From: Euptelea pleiosperma
Lineage: Eukaryota > Streptophyta > Magnoliopsida > Ranunculales > Eupteleaceae
Direction: 5' to 3'
NCBI GenBank assembly: GCA_035048495.1
Contig: CM068553.1
Coordinates: 13,889,190-13,953,189 of the forward strand
Length of the DNA stretch: 64,000 bases
Positions 12,601-21,250 of the stretch are shown piece by piece; positions within the stretch are counted from its first letter, which is position 1, and every line of letters starts with the position of its first letter. The notes under the pieces were generated by a model, which worked only from the letters and a program-made list of their open reading frames with translations, searched no databases and was not told the origin of the DNA. The translations under genes and the position numbers were made by a program.

Positions 12601-15580
12601 TCAAAAAGTTTCTTTCCACCCCAAGCCTCTTTCAACTTCTTTTGTGTAGTTGACTTTGATCTATATAAAAATGGATCAAGCCCTCTACTACGAGCAGCTA
12701 CAGAATCCTTCTCTTTTTGTGCCTTGTGTACGGCGTCGTCGGCTTCTCGCACACTAAAGGTGCGATGCATCCCTCCCCTAGCAGATGATTTAGCCCTAGC
12801 TTGGGAGGAGCCTCCTATATCCTGATTCGGTATGCCAGACACCGAATGTCTCCTCTCCTCATCTTGTAAAAGTAACTGCCTACTTTGACATTGGGCAAAC
12901 TTCAGCTGTAGCTTTTCAAATCGAGACATGTTCTCATCGGATTCAGTATCATCATCACTATCTGCATCTGGCACATCATAGGGGCAACCACCACTACCTC
13001 CTACGTCTGGGTCATTAAGGCTCGCATATATATCTTCTTTCCTTCTCTGTTGAGCAGCCTTTGCCTTTTTCGATGCAATTAAGTAATTTTTAATTGTCTC
13101 TTGCACCTCTCTAGGAACCGAGGGACAAGATTTAACTTCCCCTGGTTTCCCTGTCAGATGTTCCTTCAACCTTGTCACTCCACCATATATTTCCTTGTGA
13201 CAGTATCTACATCTGACATGTCTTTTATCTGCCCCAATCGCTGTACAATGATCCCAACCAATATCTCGTTCCCTGGGCATATTCTTTAAAGTATATGAAT
13301 GTAATTAGTGCACTAGAGTTTTTCTCTATTAGTAATAAATTTAAAAAATTGTATGTGTGTACTTCTAAATTAATCGATTATATAGTTAGATAATTGATAA
13401 ATTATCTAATCAATTACATGGAGTATAGTAGGTGACATGTATATATGTTTTATTTTATTTAATCAAATTAAAGAATAACACATATACATTATGTATTTAT
13501 TTTTATTTTGATAAGTAACAAAATGTTCTAAGCAGCAAAAAAAAGTAACACATTGTTCTAAAAAAAAGTTACATGTGTGAGCCTGTGAGGTGACAACCAC
13601 ATATTTTGGATCATCTGACCACATGAATTTTCAGCCCACCTCTTTGTGTATATGCACATAAAAATTCACCTTGATTGGTATCTCTAGTCATTAGATTTTT
13701 GTACTTTTAAGGCGTGATTCTAGCCATTGGATTCAACCATTGTTTAGTACATAACCAACGGCTAAAAATCATCAAACACACTAAAAATGTGCCACATGGC
13801 TTATGTTATGGGGCTGTGGAGCACATAAAATGTGCCACTTGAATGTTTGTCTCATAAAATGAGAGACCTACACACCAAAAATCACCGTGATTTCTGATTT
13901 CTAGCCGTAGGATTTGAGAACTTTTCCATCATGGGCTTTATGAACTAGCCTATGAGTTGGTTCCGAGCCCATGATCAAAAAGTGCTCAAATCCAATGGCT
14001 ATGAATCTCTAATCACGCTGATTTTTGGTGTGTGGGTCCACCAATATGTGGGCCAAACATTCATGGAGGCAGTGGGCCCTAAAATTGCAACGTAGTAGAA
14101 TAGTTCGGCCCCACTTGCCACTTGAATGTCTGGCCCACACTATGATAAACCTACACACCAAAAATCAGCGTGATTGATGATTTCTAGCCGTACGATTTGA
14201 GCACTTTTTCATCATGGGTTTATGAACAGGCCTATGAGTTCGGTCCAAGCCCATGATGAAAAAGTGCTAAAATCCAATGGCTAAGAAACACTAATCACTG
14301 ACTTTTGGTGTGTGGGTCCAAGCCCATGATGAAAAAGTGCTCAAAATCACTGATTTTTTTAGCACTTTTTCATAGATTTTTCCATTTTTTTGGGCCCACT
14401 GATATGGCCCACCACCTGATGGACGTACACATCAAAAGTCAGATTGATTAGTGATTTTTAGCCATTGGATTGGAATGATTTTCATGAGTTGATTTCCAGC
14501 CATTGGATTTGAATATTTTTTGGATACTCAGATTCAATGGTTGGAGATCACGAATCAGCATGATTTTTTGTGCGTAAGTCCACCAATGGATGGGCCAAAA
14601 ATTCATAAGATCAGTGGCCCCAAAGGAGTGCCACGTGGATTTTTCCCTAGTTAGTACTTTAGCCATTTTTGTTAAGGGTCGGGTTCGGTGTACCCTCATA
14701 GAGGATGAATCAATGGCTGATTTTTGGTGAGGATGATCTCCTCACCATATAGATAACCCCAACAAAAAATCAGCCCATTCCGAAATTTCTAACCCTGTTA
14801 AATGTGGTTTTCAAGTTACGCGGTAAAAATCGACAGTCCATAATTCTTCAACTTCTAAACCGGTGTATGAATATCAGAATGATTTGAATTTTGGTGAGGA
14901 TGATCTCCTCACCGTATAGATCATCTTCACCAAATATCAGCCATTGATTCATCTTCTATGAGGGTACACCATGGTGTTGGTCAAAAATATTGGTAAAAAA
15001 TGTTGGTCATCGGAACCCGACCCTTTTGTTAATCACCGCTGCCCTATGGGCCCACTGAACGCATGGATGTTTAGTCGCCCCCTTGCTGGGTAAACCCCCT
15101 AAAAATCACCTTAATTGGTAATCTCTAGCCATTAGATGTACAACTTTTTTTAATGTGATAATAGTCGTTGGATTTAATTATTTTTTGGGTTAATCCAATG
15201 GCTAGAAATCATCAAAGATAGCTGATTTTTTGTATGAATGTCTACCAACTGGTGGGCTAAACATCCGTGCAATCAGAGGTGCTAGATGGCAGCGTTGAGT
15301 AACAAAAATCGTGTTTGTACATGCATCTCAGGTATAACCTGATATACATCAGAACTTTTCTCAAAGTTCTAAAAAAAACCCCAAATTCGATTACCCTCTC
15401 ATTTCTCTAGGGTTTTAAACCCTTTACTGTCGGTTCTCTACTCTCAAGTTTCAAAAGCTGAAACTGAGAGTTGAAAAGAAAAAAAAAAAAAAAACTCACC
15501 GACGACGACGAGGAGCACGGCGGCAAGGGGGTTGCAGCCTTGCAAGCGATTCGGAAGGCGCACAGGTACTCCTCCTCCTC

Positions 15581-15626
<46 letters not shown>

Positions 15627-18600
15627 TGAATCTTTGTTTGTTGTCAACTCTTCCTCCCTCTCCCCTCTTTTTATGCTTTTTTTTTGTTGTTGTTATGCTA
15701 ATAATTGAGCTGCAAGCCAGAAAAGGCTGAAAAGGGCCTGCAAAGGCTGAAAATGGCCCGATTTTGCGCGATTTCACGTGAGTACTGTTTAGATCTACAA
15801 GTCTCGGTGGTTTCGACACGTTTCGTCCGATACAAACGAAACTACCGAAACTGCGACGAAACTACCGAAACTTGGTGGTTTCTGGTACAAACCAGTATTT
15901 TGTCTCGGTCTGTAGTGAAACCGAAACGTTTCGGGCGAAACGTTTCGGTTTCGGCCGAAACTTTAAACTATGGGCTACTAGGTCAAATATAGAAGTAGAA
16001 GACCTAAGCTGAGGAAAAAATCAAGCACTTGGCTTCGATCAAGAACAAAACAAGCTCACAAGATGTGAATGGAAAATAAGCTTCTTGCTCTTCGAATGGA
16101 CACTCTAATAAATAAAATCTTTACTCCTCTCTCTTGAAGATTGAGTCACTCTGTGTCTCTGTGTGTTTAGAGAAGGCATAGAAGGGTTGTATTTATAGAA
16201 TTCCAAGACCCTGAGTCGTGCAGAACGTGGGATAATGGAACCATAAATTTCGGATCTGAGAAAGACCAATTCTTTGTATGGTCCAATCAATTGGGCCATG
16301 TTCAATCGATTGGGGATTAGTGTCCAATCGATTGGGCTCAATAAGATTTCTGTTCTGAAGGCACCAATCGATTTACACAGGATTCTCCAATCGATTTGAC
16401 TCAGATAAGTTTCTGTCCCGAAGGCTCCAATCAATTTCACAGTCTCCAATCGATTTGACTCAAATAAATTACTATCCCGAAGGCTCCAATCGATTTCACT
16501 GAGTCTCCAATCGATTGGGCTGAAATAAGTTTCTGCCTCGTAGTTTCCAATCGATTACACAGAATCTCCAATCGATTTGACTCAAATAAGTTACTGTCCC
16601 GAAGGCTCCAATCGATTTCACAGAGTCTCCAATCGATTGGGCTGAAATAAGTTTCTGCCTCGTAGCTTCCAATCGATTACACAGAGTCCCCAATCGATTG
16701 GTCTATGTCCAATCGATTGGGGATAAGTGTCCAATCGATTGGACTATCTCATTAGTCAATTTAATTGACTTAGACTCGGGTCAGTCCAATGACTAAGTTT
16801 GACCATTATATTTTGTTCATTTTAACCAACTCCTATGGCCACTAAGTCACTTACATTCCTAATCGAGCGTACACGATCGTTAACTGGCAAATCGACAGTT
16901 ACTCAGATGACTCCTGTCGTCAACCGTCTGATTCTTGCTGTCTCTGTCTTTTAATCTTTACGTAGTTAGCGAAGTATGCGTACCACGACATCTCCACACT
17001 ACACTAGTGCTCGTAGGAACGGTTACAAGAACGTTTTTATGTCAAACGGAATCTTTGCCAAATTAAATATAAAAATATTCCTTACACTACATCCCCCGTT
17101 TGATATACATATAGTTCCTCCCACATCCCCTGAAGACGAGTAATATTCATAGAGGCTTTTATACCCTTGTTCTAATGCAAAGATCTCTTGAAATAACTGG
17201 TAGGTTCTACATATGTTCTTTTCTAAAGAGTACATATCTCTTAATGCATCCCAAATCTCTTTGATTGTATCAAGAAACATGACATTTGAATGCACATAAG
17301 GTTCCATGCTATTCCATAACCAAGTCATAATTTTAGAGCTCGTTTGAACCCATTCCTCAAAATTACTAGCATCCTGAATCGGTTTCTTTGAGGTTAGATA
17401 CTTTAACTTGGCCATTGGCAGTAAGAAACACTTGTACGGATCTTGATCATTGTAGGTAATTAACCCCATTTCACTTTATCAAAGTTATGGAAACCCCAAA
17501 GTAATCAAATGGGTTTGAAAGACTACTCCTACTGCTTTTTTCTTCCATAGGAGACAACGTACAGCACCGAGGGGACCTTCGTCCTTCATAGCCAACTACC
17601 ACATGATCCACACACCAGAGAACAAGCCACGCCAGAAAACTTAATCAAACACTATACCACACTGTAGCAGACTTTTTTTAGAGAGAAAACAGAAAACTCT
17701 AGATCTGAACAAAAGTTAGATTGGCTCTATTACCGTGTTGGAATACTAGGGTTCGTGGTTAGACACACTAAGAAGTAAAATAACTAAAGAAGTAGAAGAA
17801 ATGAAGAAAAGATGGAAAAGAAGTAGAGAGAAGGGGAGAGAGGGGAGCAGCCTTCTATCTATCATCCCCCGCTCCCTTACGTTCTATTTATATTGGAGGT
17901 GTTACAACATGTAATCCCCACTTAACCTGAAATTACAAATACACTATGTAACAAGGACACTGACACGGGTATCGGTGTTTGACACGGATACGAGGTGTCC
18001 GACACGGCAACCTAAAAAAATCCGATACGTAGACACGTCCGTACATATCTTTATTAAAATATATTAACATATATGAATGCTTAAAATTATTAGTAAAATA
18101 ACAAAAAAATAGAAAATAAAGCAGAAAATATTTATTAGTTTGTTATTGTATGGAGGATGGAACACACCAACCCGCTTTTAGAAATCAATTTTATATTAAA
18201 AATTACTAAAACAAGGGGTGACACAGCCATAAGTGTCCAACTGTGTGTCGGGAAGTGTCGACACACGTGTTCGGGTGTCGAGGTATCCGACACGGCGAAA
18301 AACCCTAAAAGTGCAGTGTCCTTGTTACATAGCAAATACACCATTAGAAAATTAAGGTAATGACTAATTTACCCTTATACTTAAAATTAAAACATATGAA
18401 AGATAAGGAGCTAGAAATAAATAAATAATTCAAACACTTTCATTACATTGTTTTGGCTATAATAAGATCCAACTGTTACTTCAATATACTGAGAGTTATT
18501 GCTGGCCCATTAATTTTCTCAGAGTTGCTGTTTAAAAAACCACATATGTTAGTCCAACGATACCTGTGTCAGTGTCCAAGTTAGATTCAGATTAAACTGC

Positions 18601-19689
18601 TTCACTTTATAACAATATTTGGCATATCCGTTTTGGTTGAATTTTGTATTAAATGTGGGTCAGGCTCGGGGGACCCCCATTTTTGACACCCATTTTGGCA
18701 TGCCCACATAGAAGATGAATCAATGGCTGATTTTTGGTGGGGATGATCTCCTCACTATATAGATCACCTAAACAAAAAATGAACCCATTCTGAAATTTCT
18801 AAATGTGGTTTTCAAGTTACATGGTAAAAATCGCGGTCCATAATTCTTCAGCTTCTAAACCAGTCTATGAATATCAGATTGATTTGAATTTTTGTGAGGA
18901 TGATCTCCTCACCATAGAGATCATCCTCACCAAAAATCAGTCATTGATTCATCTTCAATGTGGGTACGCCAAAATGGGTGTCAAAAATGGGGGTCCCCCG
19001 TGCCCGACCCTTAAATGTGAAGTGCTGACCTGGGTTAAAAATTACTGATCACACTTGAAACTGGTTGGAGAACTCGTGAGTTTTTCTTATGTTGCCCAAA
19101 TATGAAAGCTTGACTTGGGTGATTCCAATTAGCGAATTTGATTTACATGTTTAGTAAATATATAAATGTTATTTATTTTTAGAAGTTATTTAAATAATGC
19201 TGGCCATTGAAATCCTTTCTACAAAAAAGAATGCATGACTGAACCAAGTCATTGACCTGGTTTAGTATGGAGATGCATAAAACTCGTCCTATGAGGCTTT
19301 AAGCCTTAGTCAAGTTTGATGAACATATTTATTGGTGGGGGATAAAGTTTACTCAATTCCACCAATCTGACAAGTTGGTTCACTGAGGTTTTCAACCTTG
19401 AACGTAAGAAATATGAAATTACAATGAGACTGTAATCAACATGTAACAAAGATGTCCCTCCATTTGGAAACAGAATTTTTTGTAAATTTGCTCACGTCCA
19501 ATAGAGTAGTAATGGGAAGTTTTATGGTATTCATTTCAGGAAGCATCAGGAGAGTACTTCTTTGGAGGAAGTGGAAGGGTGATCAATTCTTCTGCACTTT
19601 CTTATGACACCAAACTTGCAGAAAAACTATGGACTAGTTCCTGTAAGCTGTTTCTAGAGCTGCAGCTTGAATCTAAGGAGGCTTCCTGA
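3251..19689 (+). CDS. FEY: FOREVER YOUNG-like short-chain dehydrogenase/reductase, nine exons
   Basis: An NAD(P)-dependent oxidoreductase of the SDR superfamily; its substrate is unknown. Coding exons are 3251-3463, 3549-3615, 4628-4656, 4747-4955, 5863-5981, 6340-6435, 6541-6616, 7791-7944 and 19540-19689. All introns are GT-AG, the frame is continuous, and the product is 370 residues. Visible motifs are the cofactor loop TGATSGLG (residues 70-77, spanning the exon 1/2 junction), NNAG (155-158), the catalytic serine in NITS (Ser207) and YEYSK (Tyr240, Lys244). An N-terminal hydrophobic stretch (about residues 20-45) could anchor it to a membrane. Phrases such as YPCAQIYEYSK, AADPGVVETNIMRE and IIDAALAPP match remembered Arabidopsis FEY, which is linked to shoot and leaf development. 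ATG 3251 opens the frame that carries the FEY-like N-terminus. The last 49 residues lie beyond an 11.6-kb intron. All motifs are intact, so the gene is probably functional. It converges with the zinc-finger gene that ends at 23320. Confidence 0.93.
3627..3657. repeat. (TCA)n microsatellite in FEY intron 2
   Basis: About ten tandem TCA/ATC units lie just inside the second intron of the FEY gene, directly after the donor site at 3616. Expected to be length-polymorphic. Confidence 0.85.
6900..7320. repeat. Diverged tandem duplication in FEY intron 7
   Basis: A block of about 230 bp occurs twice, near 6907 and 7136. Both copies contain 'GACTTGAATTGTTTATCTAGGAG' or a one-base variant, a 'CCCTATCTCC' segment and 'CCATTTTGTTT'. 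A phrase 'TTTTCTGCTTCACCATCTT' follows copy 1 (7098) and recurs at 7679. The duplication is intronic and has no coding effect. Confidence 0.6.
8275..8764 (-). pseudogene. Copia gag, 3' half with decayed zinc knuckle
   Basis: Reading leftward, the sequence encodes MWEELYVYQPFTYDLDTQR, typical of plant Copia gag, then a Gly/Arg-rich stretch and a CCHC knuckle. The knuckle reads CTNYGKTNYIVDYC: the second Cys and the His are both Tyr, so it cannot bind zinc. Stops and frameshifts are present. It continues the gag whose 5' half lies at 17100-17469; the two were separated by the insertion at 8765-17099. No protease, integrase or reverse transcriptase was found. Confidence 0.75.
9993..13280 (-). 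pseudogene. hAT-1 transposase (BED finger, DUF659, hAT dimerisation), broken
   Basis: Cut-and-paste transposase of the hAT superfamily. It starts at ATG 13280 (MPRERDIGWDHC). In order come a BED zinc finger (CRYCHKEIYGG...HL), an acidic linker, the first catalytic region CDGWTSKTRKS, TDNEASFK and FWAPCAAHCID, then a dimerisation segment (WSTFSLIHTRTRNRL, LVFVHYNLRLR) near 10.7-10.8 kb. Plausible introns lie near 11.2-11.3, 11.0-11.1 and 10.9 kb. Damage: a one-base deletion near 11886 shifts frame after HCID, and a TAA at 10271-10269 precedes the tail. A 66-residue segment before CDGWT is tandemly duplicated in frame. The C-terminus is acidic (SDDDGSDDDGGGG) and then YGQP-rich, ending at 9993. 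Probably inactive, though the core motifs remain. Confidence 0.88.
12166..12561. repeat. Two 198-bp tandem copies inside the hAT-1 transposase
   Basis: Copies are 12166-12363 and 12364-12561. I see one clear difference, C/T in 'GGTCCTCTAATCCC' against 'GGTCCTTTAATCCC', giving Arg versus Lys. The period is exactly 66 codons, so the frame is kept. The repeat covers SIPFNAAKSPYFQPMIDT through GCTIMC, directly upstream of the catalytic DGWT. Confidence 0.95.
13580..14400. repeat. Foldback MITE-like repeats inside hAT-1
   Basis: This has at least two diverged copies of the family with 'CTACACACCAAAAATCA' and its reverse complement 'TGATTTTTGGTGTGTGGGTCC', around 13.84-14.10 and 14.10-14.35 kb. 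A partial copy is at 13.6-13.8 kb. No clean target duplications were delimited. No coding content. Confidence 0.5.
14676..15023. mobile_element. Mutator-type MITE with perfect 9-bp target duplication
   Basis: This is 348 bp, with termini GGGTCGGGTTCGG and CGGAACCCGACCC. It is flanked by identical TTTTGTTAA at 14667-14675 and 15024-15032. A 9-bp duplication points to Mutator-like transposition. The interior is palindromic, with 'GGATGATCTCCTCACC' on both arms and 'GAATCAATGGCTGATTTTTGG' at the left. Relatives are at 18657-19010 and 48417-49143. It lies inside hAT-1 and so is younger than it. Confidence 0.87.
15035..15305. repeat. Foldback MITE-like element
   Basis: Imperfect inverted halves run from 'CACCGCTGCCCTATGGGCCC' to '...TGGCAGCGTTGAGTAAC', with 'GCATGGATGTTTAGTCG' mirrored by 'GGGCTAAACATCCGTGC'. 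This is the same family as the copies at 49.17-49.45 and 37.45 kb. No target duplication was established. Confidence 0.5.
15582..15620. repeat. (CT)n microsatellite
   Basis: About 19 CT units near the right end of hAT-1, preceded by a short (CTC)n run. It lies in what would be the transposase 5' leader on the minus strand. Confidence 0.9.
16309..16745. repeat. CCAATCGATT array within LTR-A
   Basis: About 15 exact CAATCGATT cores, plus variants such as CAATCAATT, occur in 440 bp, many in the palindromic form CCAATCGATTGG. A higher-order unit of about 121 bp is visible: 16446-16566 repeats at 16566-16687. It sits upstream of the LTR's TATA-like box, where LTR enhancers lie. LTR-B keeps two such sites near 43158 and 43190. 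Confidence 0.88.
17100..17469 (-). pseudogene. Copia gag, 5' half (UBN2-type)
   Basis: Reading leftward from 17469, the product includes KLKYLTSKKPIQDASNFEEW, then MTWLWNSMEPYV, TIKEIWDALRDMYS and YQLFQEIFALEQGYKSLYEYY. This is the order seen in gag of plant Copia elements. A frameshift near 17130 takes the reading from YYSS into GMWEELYVYQ. The remainder of gag is at 8275-8764, displaced by the insertion at 8765-17099. No pol genes follow, so this was a truncated or already decayed element. Confidence 0.75.
17470..17943 (-). mobile_element. Probable 5' LTR end and primer-binding site of the gag element
   Basis: In minus orientation a TATA-like AATATAAATAG (about 17887) is followed by a pyrimidine-rich leader ending CCAACA. 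Directly after is CGGTAATAGAGCC (about 17734), a degenerate match to the initiator-Met primer-binding site of Copia elements. The gag frame opens about 265 bp downstream. The LTR's outer end was not found; a later MITE (17944-18332) abuts it. Confidence 0.5.
17944..18332. mobile_element. hAT-type MITE with perfect 8-bp target duplication
   Basis: A 389-bp element with termini CTATGTAACAAGGACACT and AGTGTCCTTGTTACATAG, perfect inverted repeats over 18 bp. It is flanked by identical CAAATACA at 17936-17943 and 18333-18340. The interior has repeated GTGTCCGACACGG-like motifs. It is non-coding and belongs to a different family from the CA-GTTYAAA group. Confidence 0.9.
18657..19010. mobile_element. 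Mutator-type MITE
   Basis: 354 bp, with termini GGGTCAGGCTCGGGGGACC and GGTCCCCCGTGCCCGACCC. TTAAATGT is repeated on both sides (18649-18656, 19011-19018). Only 8 of the expected 9 target bases are evident. The interior matches the MITE at 14676-15023 in 'AATCAATGGCTGATTTTTGG' and 'GGATGATCTCCTCA'. Confidence 0.82.
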
Positions 19690-19860
19690 CTTCAGCATCA
19701 ACTGGTCAGTAGAGAAAAGGTGATCAATTCCTCCACACTTTCTTATGACACCAAACTTGCAGGAAAACTATGGACTAGTGGTTCCTGTAAGCTACTAGAA
19801 CTGCAGCTTGCATCTAAGGAGGCTTCCTAACTTCAGCATCAACTGATCGGTAGAGAAACC
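19579..19860. repeat. 141-bp tandem duplication of the FEY terminal exon
   Basis: Unit 1 (19579-19719) covers the last 37 codons, the stop and 30 bp of 3' UTR. Unit 2 (19720-19860) repeats it with scattered substitutions and small indels. Unit 2 has its own in-register TAA in place of TGA, but it lacks the exon's acceptor and first 13 codons. As placed, it is 3' UTR. Confidence 0.93.
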
Positions 19861-21250
19861 GGGTACTAGTTACCGTAGGAAAACTATCCCTTGTATATGG
19901 TATCGGTCATTTAGGCAAAGGGATGCAATTATCCGGGTAAAATGGATAATTGTGTGAGAGTAAATTTTCTAATCTCTTGCATAAGTTGGCTGCTGTGATG
20001 CATGTAGTATCAAATACTGCCTCGTCAGAAAGTGAGTAAATTTTCAGCTCTCTTAATGTGATCGGGCCACTTGGATTCATGCAGTTTATTCCAATTGTTT
20101 GTTTCGCTTGGCTGTAGATTCTGAAGTGGTTTCATTTCCTTTCTAGTAGTTTGGTTGCAGCACGTTATGTGAATTATGGTCAATCCAAGAGGTAGCATTC
20201 ATAGGTTAAGGATTTGGATTGGCCCATCAAGCTATAATGTACAAATGGGCCCACCAATGGATTAATCAGGATCCCTCAATCCGTACTTGGATTGATCATA
20301 ATGATTTCCTGTTCATGCGTCTACGTTAGATAGCTCTTGCTGTTTGTGCTGATCCTTTATCACCCCCAGAAAGCTACGTAGGCTTCAGATATTTTGACAC
20401 GCCAATGTCGGGCCTACATGGAGATGAGTCAAGGCTGAGTTTTCCTCGTGAATCATCTTTATTTGGCCCATGGTTCGAAGTCGGCAGATCCCATTCTGGA
20501 TCAGGTGATCCGGATTGGATCGGGTGGCACCGATCCATCCCATCTGGGGTTGTCTTTCCCGAGCTCTTAGGGGACTCAAATTGTCTCGAGCAAGATGACC
20601 TTAGACCGAATTGGATCGGGCCCACCCACACTGAGACTTTAATCCATGATTTCCCCTACATGGGCATGTCAAGTTAGGCGTGTCAAAATCATTGAAGCCA
20701 TATATGCATGCGCACATTGTGCAGTCAGAGCCAACCACGAATCAAGCAGTCCTGCAAAAGATTTGACGGTTTCTCTTTCTATCCCTTTTAACAATGTTTT
20801 GCATGAGAAACAAGAAGTGATCTTCACGTGCGACCAATGATCTGGAGTCAAAAGTCAATGTTGAGGCCATCACGACAAAGTGGAAGGCGATTATAGAGCC
20901 GTTAAAAATCAATTAAGTCATTGCCTCATTGGTGGACAAGCATCTATGTCTAATCCGATGTATAGAATGTTCGCCATAAGCCAAGCCACTACTAAGGGCC
21001 TGTTTGGAAAGCCCATGCTTTGAGGGTCTAGCCTAGTTATAATGGATGGAAGAACCCGTTCAATTAATGTTCAACCTCTTCTCAAAAAAGCAAGAGATGC
21101 CCTGGTCTAACCTAGGCCGGCTCCATTTTTTGGGTTTCCAAGCAGGCCATGATGGAAATAAAAGGAAGCAATCCATGGGATCTTTAAAACTGCATGAATA
21201 TTTCCTTGAAATGCTTACTAGATAATGAAAGCAAATCCAAAAAACTGTTA
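19861..21250. other. Intergenic between FEY and a Harbinger-like element
   Basis: This contains FEY downstream sequence and no recognisable gene. A small terminal-inverted-repeat candidate lies at about 20996-21150 (GGGCCTGTTTGGAAA against TTTCCAAGCAGGCC), without a clear target duplication. The short ORFs at 20.4-20.7 kb resemble nothing I know. Confidence 0.4.

Larger units (their letters stand above)
9388..15980 (-). mobile_element. hAT-1: 6.6-kb hAT transposon with perfect 8-bp target duplication
   Basis: The element is 9396-15972. Its left end is CATGGTTCAAAGTT and its right end, reverse-complemented, is CATAGTTTAAAGTT. Identical GGCTACTA lies at 9388-9395 and 15973-15980. Dense TTTCGG/CCGAAA motifs fill the first and last 200 bp, as expected for subterminal transposase sites. 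It encodes a decayed transposase (13280-9993, minus) and carries later insertions, among them the MITE at 14676-15023. The uninterrupted LTR-B near 55.99 kb aligns across the insertion point and serves as the empty site. Confidence 0.92.
8765..17099 (-). mobile_element. LTR-like unit (LTR-A), about 1.75 kb, split by hAT-1
   Basis: Without the hAT insertion (9388-15972 plus one target copy) this unit is about 1.75 kb. In minus orientation it starts near TGTAGTGTAAGG (about 17090), carries an ATCGAT repeat array, a TATA-like CTATAAATA (about 16190), and ends near AGAACGGACTGG (about 8774). A second copy with the same order of blocks is at 43150-56606 in plus orientation, which supports a real repeated unit. 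It interrupts a gag gene. Identical 27-bp copies of gag sequence flank it at 8738-8764 and 17100-17126. That is far longer than the 5 bp expected of an LTR element, so the class is not settled; a solo LTR is the leading reading. Confidence 0.62.
7945..19539 (+). other. 11.6-kb last intron of FEY, filled with nested transposons
   Basis: The donor GTGAGT (7945) and acceptor TTTCAG (ending 19539) join PP to EASGEYFFGG in phase 0. The intron holds a Copia gag split by a 1.75-kb LTR-like unit, which is split by a 6.6-kb hAT element. A Mutator-type MITE sits inside that element. An hAT MITE and another Mutator-type MITE lie further on. The first 8 introns together occupy under 3.5 kb, so almost all of the gene's length comes from this one. 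Confidence 0.88.

Noticed and set aside
19720..19860. Possible alternative last exon of FEY
   Set aside because: The copy lacks the acceptor and first 13 codons of the true exon and sits directly behind its stop, so it reads as 3' UTR.
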